A DNA stretch of 64,000 nt from CBDUQN01 sp965369375. GTDB lineage: Bacteria > Krumholzibacteriota > Krumholzibacteriia > Krumholzibacteriales > Krumholzibacteriaceae. The notes beneath the pieces were generated by a model, which saw only the letters and a program-made list of their open reading frames with translations, did not search any database and was not told the origin of the DNA. The DNA lies in contig CBDUQN010000001.1 of the NCBI GenBank assembly GCA_965369375.1, positions 62,001 to 126,000 of the forward strand, read 5' to 3'. A program made the translations under genes and the position numbers. This document shows, in pieces, positions 50,187 to 58,524 of this stretch (position 1 is the stretch's first letter; the number at the start of each line of letters is the position of its first letter).

Positions 50187-51461
50187 TTATCCTGCCGAGG
50201 TTCTCGTGTGAGCGTCCCGGCGGGCCGTCCCAATCGATCCGGTCTCCTTTAAAGCTTCAGCAAGAGCCTTCCATCGCCGCCTCTCATCGTGTACCTCGGC
50301 CGGGCCCCGGATGAGATTCAGTGGATTGGGCTGGCTGGGAAAGCGATCACGGTATTTTAGGGCGACCAGATTGTATGCACAGCAGAAATCTGATACCCGG
50401 TCGGGGTCGCTGTTTTCCGGTATATGTCCAATGGAGACGGGGCATACAGAACAATGGGTGATATATGAGCATTCTCCGCACCGCCGGTACGAGGAGTACT
50501 TGTTCTCCTTATGGTGGAATAGTCCCGATCGGCGAGCGGCCTCGGGGAAAGAAGCATACCGCTTCGGAAACTCCGGGTCGTCTATTCTGCCCATCCTCAT
50601 TGTATCCAGGCGTCTCCGGAGGAATTGAGAATGGAACTGCTGGTAGGAGTTTGCAAAGACGGCGCAGCCGTAAGCCTGCCCATCCACGTCCACGGTCAGG
50701 CCCTCGCCCTTGACGACACCGCACATTGCGCGCGCCCTCGGGGTGCATGTCGAATTGTCATATTTATGGCGGAAGACCGGTAGCGGTAATTCACTCGTTC
50801 TTCGGCAGTGGTTGAGGCTGCTTTCTAAGATTCGATCGAATTGAGCGTCGAGTTCTTCGATGTGTTCGTCTTGCCAAGTGGGGTTGGAAGTGATTGCCGG
50901 GAAGATCGATATCTTCTGGACGCCTTTTTCTAAGAAATAATCGACCGAGTCGGCGAGATGGATGATAGTGGGCGGAATCAGCGTAAGACTGATCGCGAGG
51001 TCCCTCCGAAAAAAGTCCTCGCGTTCCCGCCGCAAGCGGTCGAGTAGACGGTCGAGAATCTTGAAAGTGCCTTCTCCGCGATAATCCTGAGCATCGGAGA
51101 TCCCGTCAAAGCTCAGCTGGGTGTTGAAGCGATGCTCGGCAAGAAAAGAGGCCACTTCCTCCGTGAGAAGAGTGCCGTTCGTGCTGATACTGTACTTCAC
51201 CCGTTTGTCAGGGGGGCGGTTCTCCTCGAAGTATTCTACGGCCCGGCGGACACTCGAGAATTCCAGGAGGGGCTCTCCTCCCACAAAGGCCAGCTCTACC
51301 TCCCGATGATGGGAATCGAGAATGAGCTCGAGCGAGGCTCGAATAGTTTCCCAGGTCATATTTAGTGATTTCTTCGCATTCTGGTAACAATAGCTGCAGC
51401 GCAAATTGCACCGAGCGGTGAGCACCAGGCAGAGATGTCTTATTTGTCGAGGGCTGGTCAT
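50187..51461 (-). CDS. Radical SAM/SPASM-domain peptide-modifying enzyme
   Basis: A 424-residue protein. LTARCNLRCSYCYQNAKK carries the CxxxCxxC motif (Cys18, 22, 25), VELAFVGGEPLLEF is the GGEP block, STNGTLL and QLSFDG follow, and the C-terminus is a SPASM domain: CGVVKGEGLTVDVDGQAYGC, then CGECSYITHCSVCPVSIG and CCAYN. Such enzymes mature RiPP peptides or quinohemoproteins, or act as sulfatase activators. Immediately upstream on the same strand are a Cys/Pro-rich small protein and a membrane Ser/Thr kinase. No sulfatase is present, so peptide modification is the more likely job. Only weak ribosome bases precede its own ATG, but a 10-codon ORF overlaps it. Confidence 0.82.
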   Translation of the reverse strand: MTSPRQIRHLCLVLTARCNLRCSYCYQNAKKSLNMTWETIRASLELILDSHHREVELAFVGGEPLLEFSSVRRAVEYFEENRPPDKRVKYSISTNGTLLTEEVASFLAEHRFNTQLSFDGISDAQDYRGEGTFKILDRLLDRLRREREDFFRRDLAISLTLIPPTIIHLADSVDYFLEKGVQKISIFPAITSNPTWQDEHIEELDAQFDRILESSLNHCRRTSELPLPVFRHKYDNSTCTPRARAMCGVVKGEGLTVDVDGQAYGCAVFANSYQQFHSQFLRRRLDTMRMGRIDDPEFPKRYASFPEAARRSGLFHHKENKYSSYRRCGECSYITHCSVCPVSIGHIPENSDPDRVSDFCCAYNLVALKYRDRFPSQPNPLNLIRGPAEVHDERRRWKALAEALKETGSIGTARRDAHTRTSAG

Positions 51462-51490
51462 AGCTTCTCACGATGGATTGGAGTTGGCAT
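51458..51490 (-). CDS. Possible 10-codon leader ORF coupled to the radical SAM gene
   Basis: ATG CCA ACT CCA ATC CAT CGT GAG AAG CTA TGA encodes MPTPIHREKL. GGAG lies 9 nt upstream, better than the ribosome site of the radical SAM gene itself, and its TGA overlaps that gene's ATG (ATGA). It may serve only for translational coupling. No homologue can be judged at this length. Confidence 0.3.
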   Translation of the reverse strand: MPTPIHREKL

Positions 51491-51604
51491 AATGATATAC
51501 TCCGGCAGTATTCCTCCTCCCAAGCATGCGATTCCAGTTCGAGCTTACTCTCGGGATGAATCCCCGGTATGCTTCCGTCCTCGGGTATTTATACGTTCCG
51601 CCCC

Positions 51605-51627
51605 CCGCTCTTTAGAGGAGAGAGCGG
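51605..51627 (-). other. RNA hairpin between the small protein and the radical SAM gene
   Basis: Inverted repeat CCGCTCT (51605-51611) and AGAGCGG (51621-51627), 7 bp with a 9-nt loop, begins about 3 nt after the small-protein stop. No T-run follows, so it is more likely an mRNA-stabilising or attenuating element than a full terminator. Confidence 0.45.
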
Positions 51628-51630
51628 AAA

Positions 51631-51966
51631 TCATGGGTTAGGCTGATCCGATCTCGGCGGCAAGGTCATATTCTGATCCAGGCCTTCGATGATCACCCGA
51701 ATGTCTGCCATCCACTTTTCGATCATGAGGAGCGTATCAAAGAAGTCCTGAATCGTGACGGGCCTGGTTACAGCCTTTAAAGGCAATTCACAATTTCCCA
51801 ATAAACGGGGAGGATCTATAATGGGTATCGGAGCACATATCGGAGGGCATATTGCCACAACGGTCGTGCTCTTTTCGAGGGTCTTTAATAGCTCCACGGT
51901 GGAGTGGAGAGCCCCTTCAATGTCGCTCACTTTCTGCTTCAAGCCGGCAATCGTTACGGTTGACAT
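51631..51966 (-). CDS. Cys/Pro-rich small protein, possible radical SAM substrate
   Basis: A 111-residue protein of no family I recognise. Residues 6-34 and 73-97 look like amphipathic helices. Between them lies a Pro/Cys-rich segment with Cys40, Cys44 and Cys59 (AICPPICAPIPIID, then LLGNC). There is no signal peptide or membrane segment. A strong AAGGAGG site precedes the ATG, and the gene starts 23 bp after the kinase stop and 169 bp before the radical SAM start, with a hairpin between. Context suggests a substrate or partner of the radical SAM enzyme, perhaps a RiPP-like precursor whose core is the internal Cys/Pro loop. This is inference; a small adaptor protein is the alternative. Confidence 0.65.
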   Translation of the reverse strand: MSTVTIAGLKQKVSDIEGALHSTVELLKTLEKSTTVVAICPPICAPIPIIDPPRLLGNCELPLKAVTRPVTIQDFFDTLLMIEKWMADIRVIIEGLDQNMTLPPRSDQPNP

Positions 51967-51989
51967 TTTCTTGCCTCCTTGCGTTAGGG

Positions 51990-54587
51990 TTAATAAATTC
52001 CCTTCTCTGCCTCGAGCACCCAGATGTTTCCTTTGATTTCCTCATGGCAGAAGACCATGAGGCGCCCGTCAGAAGAGACATCGAATCCTGCCGGGCCTTT
52101 CTCGCGACCAAGAACGACCGGTGGATCGAGAGACTGGATCGTCTTGCCGTCGAGTGAGACCCTACGAAGGGTGTACCAGTCTCCTCCCCAGGTTCCACTG
52201 GCCAGTATCGCGCCGGTGAGAGGATCCCATCTGACACGAAAGGCGGTTGCTCCCGAGGTGATCTGCCGCGCGGGCGCCTTTCCATCCGCCGGCATTGTCC
52301 ATACCTCGAGGAGGTTCTCTTTCATGCCCACGAAGGCGATCGTCTTCCCGTCGCGGGACCAGGTGGGAGCGTAAGCATTCAAATCCTCTCCGGTGAGGGG
52401 CCGGGGAGGAGATGTTCGCTTTCCCTCTGAGACCGACGCGATCCAGATGCGGGAGTAGCCTCCGCGGCTGGAAACGAACGCGAGCGCGGAACCGTCCGGA
52501 GACCATGCAGGCTGGATATCCTCCGCCTCGTGCTCGGTAAAGCGGATGGGCCGCCCTCCCGAGAGGGGCAACGTCCATATGTCACGCTGCGTTTCGATGA
52601 TCCGGTAATAGGCGAGCCACGTGCCGTCGGGGGAGAAGACCGGGTGTGATGCAATCCCGGGATGATCGGTGAGCCGCCGCGGGGAGCCCGACGGGAGTCC
52701 CTGATCGAGGGGTTGTATCCAGAGATCGGTCTTGGATCCCATGCGATCCGATGCGTACACGATCACGCTCTTGTCCGGAGCCATGGCGGCCATCCAGTCG
52801 TCCCGAGTCCCCTGCAGCTTTGTTTCCTCACCGGAGTCGAGGTCCCTGATGAACAAATCCGTGGATGTAACTTGGGTCGCATATGCGAACCGTGAGCCAT
52901 CCGCACAGATCGTCGGTCTGTTCTCGCTGCCCGTGCCCATCGTGAGCCGTTGGGGGATTCCACCCGCCGCTGCGATGCGCCACAGGGCAATCGTGCCTTC
53001 TCTGCGGGAGGAGAAGTAAATCAGTTTGCCATTACTCGACCACGCCGGGGAGTAATCCCGATTTCCGCCGCTCGAGAGTTTTCTCGCGCGTCCTCCCGTG
53101 GACGGGACGATCCACAGGTCGTGCTGGGTCGCATAGCAGATCATCCTGCCGTCCGGCGACCAGGCGGGACAGCGATGGCTCCAGACACCGTCCTCGTCTC
53201 CCGTGAGCATCGTGACCGCTGTGGGATCCGACAGTGAAGCCATTCCTATGCGAAAGTCACCTCCCGGTGAGGGTACCGAAAAGGCGATCCGTTCCCCGTC
53301 GGGCGAGACGGCGGGATCGACGGCATCGGAGAGCAACAGCGTCGCTCCGCCGCCGAGCTGGCTGACTTTCCAGATGCTCGTTCTGCCGCGCCGGTCGGAT
53401 ACGAAGGCGAGGGCGCTTCCATCGGGGTACCACGTCGGGCAGGTATCGGAAGCGGGATCGGAAGTCAACTGCAGCGGGTTTCCGCCCCGGACGTCTATGA
53501 CGAAAATATCCCTGTTTCCGGCGATGTCTGAGGCGTACGCGATGCGTTCTCCGTCGGGGGAAAGCGTGGGTTCCCCTTCCCAGGATTTGCCGCTCGTCAC
53601 CTGGAGGGGTTGTCCCGGCAGACCGGGGATTCGATCCTCTCTCCGTGTCGACAGCCACACGATGATGGCGATGGCCGCTGCCAGTACCGCAAAGAGAGCG
53701 ATGCTCGTGATCGGCTTTCTCGCTCCGCGATCGAATTGCCAGGTCCGGGAAGCCGAATAATCCTCGAACTCGAGCTTCCGTTTCAGCATGCCGAGGTCTG
53801 TGAGCAGTTCGCCCGCGTTCTGGTACCGCTCCGCCTGTTTCTTTGCCATTGCCTTGTTGACGATCTTCTCGAGCTCCGCCGGCACGCCGGGACGGAGACT
53901 CGAAATCGTCTCCGGCTCTTCGTGCACGATCGAATACATCACCGCCATTTCGTATTCCTCTAAGAACGGGAGGCGTCCTGTCGCCATCTCGTGCAGAATG
54001 ACGCCGAGCGCCCAGATGTCCGTCCTCGGACCGACATCTTCTCCACTTACCTGCTCGGGAGACATGTATGCAGCGGTGCCCATCGCCTTTCCGGTGGTCG
54101 TGAGCTTCAACTGCCCGGCGAGTTTTGCGAGACCGAAATCCAGGATCTTCACCTGGTCATCGTTCGTTATGAATACATTGGCGGGTTTGATATCACGGTG
54201 GATGATTCCCTGGGCGTGCGCCTTGACGAGTCCGTGGGCGATCTGTATGGTGATATCGACCGCCCGTTCGATATCGAGCTCCCCTTCTTCGATCTCGTCT
54301 TTCAGGGTTTTTCCTTCATAATAGGCCATACAGATGAACATCCGGCCGTCTTCCGTTTCGTCGACCTCGTAAATAGTGCATATGTTGGAATGCTCCATTG
54401 CGGAAGCCGCCTGGGCCTCGTGGATGAACCGCTGTTTGGCCTTCTCGTCTCGTGTGAGCTCCGGTGGGAGAAACTTGAGCGCGACGGTGCGGCCCAGTTT
54501 CGTATCTTCCGCCTTGTAGACGACGCCCATTCCGCCGGACCCGAGTTTCTCGAGGACACGATAGTGGGATACGTTTTTGCCGATCAT
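51990..54587 (-). CDS. Membrane Ser/Thr protein kinase with TolB-like propeller
   Basis: An 865-residue protein. The N-terminal kinase has LGSGGMGVVYKAED (Gly loop), Lys38, IIHRDIKPANVFI (HRD at 130-132) and DFGLAK (DFG at 150-152), all intact, followed by GTAAYMSPEQV. A membrane segment (ITSIALFAVLAAAIAIIVWL, about 294-313) is followed by WD40-like/PD40 repeats (LSPDGERIAYAS, WYPDGSALAFVS, WSPDGRMICYAT and more) forming a TolB-type propeller outside the membrane. So an outside signal may control an inside kinase. GGAG precedes the ATG. It is the first gene of a leftward unit that continues with the small Cys-rich protein and the radical SAM enzyme. Confidence 0.9.
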   Translation of the reverse strand: MIGKNVSHYRVLEKLGSGGMGVVYKAEDTKLGRTVALKFLPPELTRDEKAKQRFIHEAQAASAMEHSNICTIYEVDETEDGRMFICMAYYEGKTLKDEIEEGELDIERAVDITIQIAHGLVKAHAQGIIHRDIKPANVFITNDDQVKILDFGLAKLAGQLKLTTTGKAMGTAAYMSPEQVSGEDVGPRTDIWALGVILHEMATGRLPFLEEYEMAVMYSIVHEEPETISSLRPGVPAELEKIVNKAMAKKQAERYQNAGELLTDLGMLKRKLEFEDYSASRTWQFDRGARKPITSIALFAVLAAAIAIIVWLSTRREDRIPGLPGQPLQVTSGKSWEGEPTLSPDGERIAYASDIAGNRDIFVIDVRGGNPLQLTSDPASDTCPTWYPDGSALAFVSDRRGRTSIWKVSQLGGGATLLLSDAVDPAVSPDGERIAFSVPSPGGDFRIGMASLSDPTAVTMLTGDEDGVWSHRCPAWSPDGRMICYATQHDLWIVPSTGGRARKLSSGGNRDYSPAWSSNGKLIYFSSRREGTIALWRIAAAGGIPQRLTMGTGSENRPTICADGSRFAYATQVTSTDLFIRDLDSGEETKLQGTRDDWMAAMAPDKSVIVYASDRMGSKTDLWIQPLDQGLPSGSPRRLTDHPGIASHPVFSPDGTWLAYYRIIETQRDIWTLPLSGGRPIRFTEHEAEDIQPAWSPDGSALAFVSSRGGYSRIWIASVSEGKRTSPPRPLTGEDLNAYAPTWSRDGKTIAFVGMKENLLEVWTMPADGKAPARQITSGATAFRVRWDPLTGAILASGTWGGDWYTLRRVSLDGKTIQSLDPPVVLGREKGPAGFDVSSDGRLMVFCHEEIKGNIWVLEAEKGIY

Positions 54588-54707
54588 TCAGTGATCTCCG
54601 AGAGAGCGCTGAAACCGAAGTTCCGGCTCAATCCGGGGCCGGATATCTCTCTTTTTGCTGCAAAGCTATTCTTTTTTTTCGGTTTATTTCCGCTAAAGTA
54701 CGCAATA

Positions 54708-54736
54708 AATATATCAAAGCGTAAAGATTCGGTCAA
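54708..54736 (-). promoter_or_regulatory. Sigma-70 promoter for the kinase/radical SAM unit
   Basis: On the minus strand, TTGACC (54736-54731), a 17-nt spacer and TATATT (54713-54708) lie about 120 nt before the kinase ATG. Each box matches 5 of 6 consensus bases. Confidence 0.55.
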
Positions 54737-54755
54737 ATAGTAAAGGAAAACTTTG

Positions 54756-54786
54756 TTGACACTTGAATTTTATAAATTTTTATGAT
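54756..54786 (+). promoter_or_regulatory. Sigma-70-like promoter, divergent from the kinase promoter
   Basis: A perfect TTGACA (54756-54761), a long 19-nt spacer and TATGAT (54781-54786). The -10 box overlaps the first in-frame ATG of the downstream gene, which argues that translation starts later. Confidence 0.45.
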
Positions 54787-54832
54787 ACAATGCATTATTA
54801 CATCTCGAAGAATGCCCGGAGGGAGAGTGCCG

Positions 54833-55669
54833 TTGCTTGATGAAAGACCCGGAAGGGAGCTCGTCGAGCGGGCTGAGGATTCTATATTACGCCTGCGCGA
54901 CATCCAGTCATGTTCGATATCGACCGATGAAACGGGCGAGATTGCCGAAGTCCATGTTGTCGCAACGACCGATCGTTCACCGAAGTTTATCGCCCGTGAC
55001 GTCGAAACAGTTCTCAAGGCGGAGTTCGGTCTGAAGATAGACTACCGCAAGATCGGAGTCGTTATCATTAATTCCTTCAAGGATCCAGACATGACGACTG
55101 ACCGCTCGGCTGAATTCGACGGACACGATCCCGGCGGAGGCGCATCGATGGATGAAGTTATCGAGGGACGTCTCCGGGAGATGGAAGATATGCCGAGTGA
55201 TCCAAAGGAAACGTCCCCCGAAATCGGACAACCCCAGCTCGAGCTGCTCGAGGAAGATGTCAGGGTCCGGTTCCGGGGATTGAGCTTAAATCTGTCGAAC
55301 GATAGCGTGGATGTCAGCGTTAAGCTCGAAAAGAGCGGGCTCGAAGCCGTCGGCTGCCTCGGGGCGGTCAGAACGGGAGCTCCATTATACACGACAATCG
55401 CCGAGGCGACTCTCCATGCCCTCATGGAACTGCTCGATGAAAATTTCCGGCTGTGCCTTTTCGAGATCAAAGAGGTGATTCTGTCCGGGCGCAGAGCGAT
55501 CATCACCGTCGTGGATCAGGTCGAGGATCGGGCGGTATGCAGTTATGCGGGATGCGTTTTTACCGGCCGTGATTCCAACGAGGCGGCCGTCCTTGCCGTC
55601 CTCGACGCAGTCAACCGTCCCCTCGGCAGGTGGCAGCCACGAACCGAAATCCACTACAAGATCCGGTAA
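54833..55669 (+). CDS. Two-domain protein of unknown function
   Basis: About 278 residues from TTG 54833, which has GGAGGGAG at proper spacing; GTG 54827 is an alternative. An ATG at 54782 is in frame but overlaps the -10 promoter box. The first domain (EIAEVHVVATTDRSPKFIARDVETVLKAEFGL... DYRKIGVVII) resembles an N-terminal domain seen in several unannotated actinobacterial and clostridial proteins. A charged linker follows (about 95-150), then a beta-alpha domain with LYTTIAEATLHALMELL and RAIITVVDQ. It is cytosolic. I recognise no enzyme motif. It is divergent from the kinase gene, with interleaved promoters. Confidence 0.7.
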   Translation: MLDERPGRELVERAEDSILRLRDIQSCSISTDETGEIAEVHVVATTDRSPKFIARDVETVLKAEFGLKIDYRKIGVVIINSFKDPDMTTDRSAEFDGHDPGGGASMDEVIEGRLREMEDMPSDPKETSPEIGQPQLELLEEDVRVRFRGLSLNLSNDSVDVSVKLEKSGLEAVGCLGAVRTGAPLYTTIAEATLHALMELLDENFRLCLFEIKEVILSGRRAIITVVDQVEDRAVCSYAGCVFTGRDSNEAAVLAVLDAVNRPLGRWQPRTEIHYKIR

Positions 55670-55767
55670 GCGGCCGGTTCTTACCTCCGATACGCTTCGG
55701 CTTCCCCGGTAACATTAATAGTGATAATATGATGGTTGACATTTACCCCATTGTCTGTACATCATGT

Positions 55768-55776
55768 TGGTATAAT
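55768..55776 (+). promoter_or_regulatory. Extended -10 promoter before the HD-GYP gene
   Basis: TGGTATAAT is a perfect extended -10 element (TGnTATAAT), about 93 nt before the GTG start. No good -35 box is seen, as is usual for this type. Confidence 0.4.
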
Positions 55777-55868
55777 AACTGCAACTTTTGACACGCCCCT
55801 TAGCATGTTGATCGGGGCGCATGATAACGATAGCCGTCAGACAGAGTTAGCGATTTACAGGGTGTAAT

Positions 55869-57185
55869 GTGATCAACGATTTCAGCAAAACGGGCTGGGG
55901 CTTCAAGCTCTATTATGCATTGTACGTGGTGGTGGGATTGGCCTTTTTTGTCTTTCTCCTGCGGCGCCTGCCCGGCGGCTACTGGTGGGACATCCTGCTG
56001 TTCACCGCGTTGGTCGTGATCGCGGACTCGGTTCAGATTTCACTCCCACGGGGTGGCGCCTCCATCTATGCCTCCTCGCCGATCGATCTCGCGGGGATCA
56101 TACTCTTCGGACCAGCCGTGATGGCTCTCGTCGAGGCGATATCGACCGTTATCACCGAGGGGATCTTCCAGCGGAGACCCTTTATCAAACTACTGTTCAA
56201 CATTCCGCTGCTCGTCGTCACGATAGGCGTGTCGGGCCTCGTCTATAACTCGTTCGGCAGTCTCGGCGATATGGATTCGCCTCTCTTTCTCGTCCCGCTC
56301 TTTGTCGCCGGTGTCGTCTACTACCTCGTCAACACCTGGTCGGTGAGTTTTGTAATCGCGCTGATGGACGCGAGAAATCCTCTCCACGTCTGGAAACAGA
56401 ATTACATGTGGAACTTCATCCACATTCTCGCCTTCCTTCCGGTGGGAGCCGTTATGGCGCTGCTCTACGCAAACTCGGGCGTTTGGACGATAGCGCTCTT
56501 CATCATACCGCTCTTTCTCGCCCGCTATTCGTTTCAGCTCTACCTCGACATGCGGGAAGCTCATATCAACACGGTGGCAGCTCTCACATCGGCGATCGAC
56601 GCTTCTGATCCGTTCACGCACGGCCATTCGTTCAGGGTTTCGCGGTATGCGCTGAGGATTGCGCGCGCGATCGGGTTTTCCTCGAGAGATCTCGAGATGC
56701 TCGAATATGCAGGCCTGCTCCATGATATCGGCAAGATCGCGATACAGAACGATATTCTCGTCAAGGTCGGGCCGCTCACCGATGAGGAGTGGCGGGCGTT
56801 GAAGGCCCACCCGAACGTCGGCGCCGATATCGTCGAGCAGCTGAAGTTTCTCAAAGAGGCCTCGGATGTCATTCGCAGTCATCATGAGCGGCCCGATGGA
56901 ATGGGGTATCCGTGCGGTCTTCGGGAGGATGAGATCCCGATTTCGGCCCACATTCTCAATGTGGTCGATGCTTTCGATGCGATGACCTCCGACCGGCCGT
57001 ACCGCAAGGCTCTTCCTATCGAACGGGTGCTCGATGAGCTGGAGACGTACAAGGGCTCGCAGTTCCATACGAAGGTGACAGACCTTCTTATCGAGCTCTA
57101 CTGGAAGGGAGAGTTTCCCCTCATCATAGAGGCCGATGCCACAACGGAGATCTATAATTCCCTCATCGAACACGTTCGGGTTTGA
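55869..57185 (+). CDS. Membrane HD-GYP-domain phosphohydrolase
   Basis: A 438-residue protein starting with GTG. About seven membrane segments (residues 12-220) are followed by an HD-GYP domain: HGHSFRVSRYALRIAR, YAGLLHDIGKIAIQ (HD), HPNVGADIVEQL, IRSHHERPDGMGYPCGL (GYP) and VVDAFDAMTSDRPYR. The full set of metal ligands is visible, so it should hydrolyse cyclic dinucleotides such as c-di-GMP, which commonly control polysaccharide output. The membrane part is of the MASE-like unknown-sensor type. It stands alone between the two-domain unknown gene and purM, with its own promoter. Confidence 0.88.
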   Translation: MINDFSKTGWGFKLYYALYVVVGLAFFVFLLRRLPGGYWWDILLFTALVVIADSVQISLPRGGASIYASSPIDLAGIILFGPAVMALVEAISTVITEGIFQRRPFIKLLFNIPLLVVTIGVSGLVYNSFGSLGDMDSPLFLVPLFVAGVVYYLVNTWSVSFVIALMDARNPLHVWKQNYMWNFIHILAFLPVGAVMALLYANSGVWTIALFIIPLFLARYSFQLYLDMREAHINTVAALTSAIDASDPFTHGHSFRVSRYALRIARAIGFSSRDLEMLEYAGLLHDIGKIAIQNDILVKVGPLTDEEWRALKAHPNVGADIVEQLKFLKEASDVIRSHHERPDGMGYPCGLREDEIPISAHILNVVDAFDAMTSDRPYRKALPIERVLDELETYKGSQFHTKVTDLLIELYWKGEFPLIIEADATTEIYNSLIEHVRV

Positions 57186-57334
57186 TCCCCCGCCTTGTTT
57201 TCTCTTCGAGACCGCTTATGCCCGCTCGCGGTGTTTCTGAGTTCAGGTGCTTTTCAGTGTGAATTTGCCCCGGTTTCTTTTATACTCCTTACCGGCTGCC
57301 GGGTGGTGCGATTCGTACATGCTTTGAGAGGGAG

Positions 57335-58369
57335 ATGTTATTGGGTTCAGAGTACAAAGATTCAGGGGTCGATATCGACGCCGCGAACAGAGCAAAAAAA
57401 AGTATCGGTGAGATTGTCAGAGCGACATGGGGCAGGGAGGTTCTCTCCGAGGTCGGCAACTTCGGCGGACTCTTCGAGATGCCGGATGGCGTAGAGGACC
57501 CCGTCCTCGTATCGAGCGTCGACGGTGTCGGCACGAAACTCAAGGTTGCCTTCATGGCCGGACGGCACGACACCGTTGGTGAGGACCTCGTTAATCATTG
57601 CGTGAATGACATTCTCGTTCAAGGAGCGGACCCCCTCTTTTTTCTCGATTATTTTGCATGCGGGAAATTGGAGCCGGACGTCGTGACCGATGTGGTCAGG
57701 GGACTTGCGCGTGGATGCACCGGGAACGGCTGTGCGCTCATCGGCGGGGAGACGGCTGAAATGCCGGGATTCTACGCTGAGGGAGAGTATGACCTTGCAG
57801 GTTGTATAGTCGGCGCAGCAGGACGGTCGAAGCTGATCGACGGGTCCGGCATCACACCGGGCGATACCGTGCTCGCATTCCCGTCGAGCGGTCTTCATAC
57901 AAACGGCTTCTCGCTTGCACGCAAGATCATCTTCGAAAAGGAGGGCCTCCGCATCGATGATATCTTCCCCGGGATGGAGCGAACCGTTGCGGACGCGCTT
58001 CTCGAAGTCCACAGGAGTTATCTCCCTGAGGTTCGTTCGTTGCGCGACTGCGCAGAGGTCAGGGGCCTCGCGCATATCACCGGCGGGGGGCTGCTCGAGA
58101 ACATTCCACGCATTCTGCCGGGCGGGTGCTCGGTCGAGATAGATCCGGGCCGGTGGGAAATTCCGTTCCTCTTCACATTCCTCGAGGAACATGGCGGCAT
58201 CGCTGATCGCGAAATGTATCGCGTTTTCAATATGGGAATCGGGATGGTGGCCATCATACCGGCGGGGGATGAGGAGAAAGCGGGGAAGGGGCGGTATCGG
58301 TGGGATCCATTCACAATTGGCACTGTCGTCCGGGGCGAGGGAACGGTCAGGCTTGCCGGTATAACCTGA
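57335..58369 (+). CDS. purM: Phosphoribosylformylglycinamidine cyclo-ligase (AIR synthetase)
   Basis: A 344-residue PurM. YKDSGVDIDAANRAKKSI, LVSSVDGVGTKLKVAFMAGRHDTVGEDLVNHCVNDI, GGETAEMPGFYAEGEYDLAG and FPSSGLHTNGFSLAR are canonical. It makes AIR from FGAM with ATP in purine synthesis. ATG 57335 directly follows GAGAGGGAG; TTG 57341 has better spacing and could be the true start. A 26-bp tandem duplication covers the last codons and the stop. No other pur gene is near. Confidence 0.94.
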   Translation: MLLGSEYKDSGVDIDAANRAKKSIGEIVRATWGREVLSEVGNFGGLFEMPDGVEDPVLVSSVDGVGTKLKVAFMAGRHDTVGEDLVNHCVNDILVQGADPLFFLDYFACGKLEPDVVTDVVRGLARGCTGNGCALIGGETAEMPGFYAEGEYDLAGCIVGAAGRSKLIDGSGITPGDTVLAFPSSGLHTNGFSLARKIIFEKEGLRIDDIFPGMERTVADALLEVHRSYLPEVRSLRDCAEVRGLAHITGGGLLENIPRILPGGCSVEIDPGRWEIPFLFTFLEEHGGIADREMYRVFNMGIGMVAIIPAGDEEKAGKGRYRWDPFTIGTVVRGEGTVRLAGIT

Positions 58370-58394
58370 CGGTCAGGCTTATCGGTATAACCTG
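58343..58394 (+). repeat. 26-bp tandem duplication over the purM stop
   Basis: Units 58343-58368 and 58369-58394 share ACGGTCAGGCTT and CGGTATAACCTG and differ at two bases. The second copy lies just past the TGA, so the protein is not lengthened. Confidence 0.8.
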
Positions 58395-58435
58395 TTTGCC
58401 CGATGCCGGCACCGGATCGCACCTCGATAGAATCG

Positions 58436-58463
58436 TTGCGCCTCTCCCACAGCAAGTTATGAT
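58436..58463 (+). promoter_or_regulatory. Candidate sigma-70 promoter for the DUF523-DUF1722 gene
   Basis: TTGCGC at 58436-58441, a 16-nt spacer and TATGAT at 58458-58463 lie about 62 nt before the GTG. Confidence 0.35.
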
Positions 58464-58524
58464 ATTGTCCTTTTAGCTCGGTTGATTCTCAACGCGGCAC
58501 TATTTTTCCTGAACAGGTGAGGGA

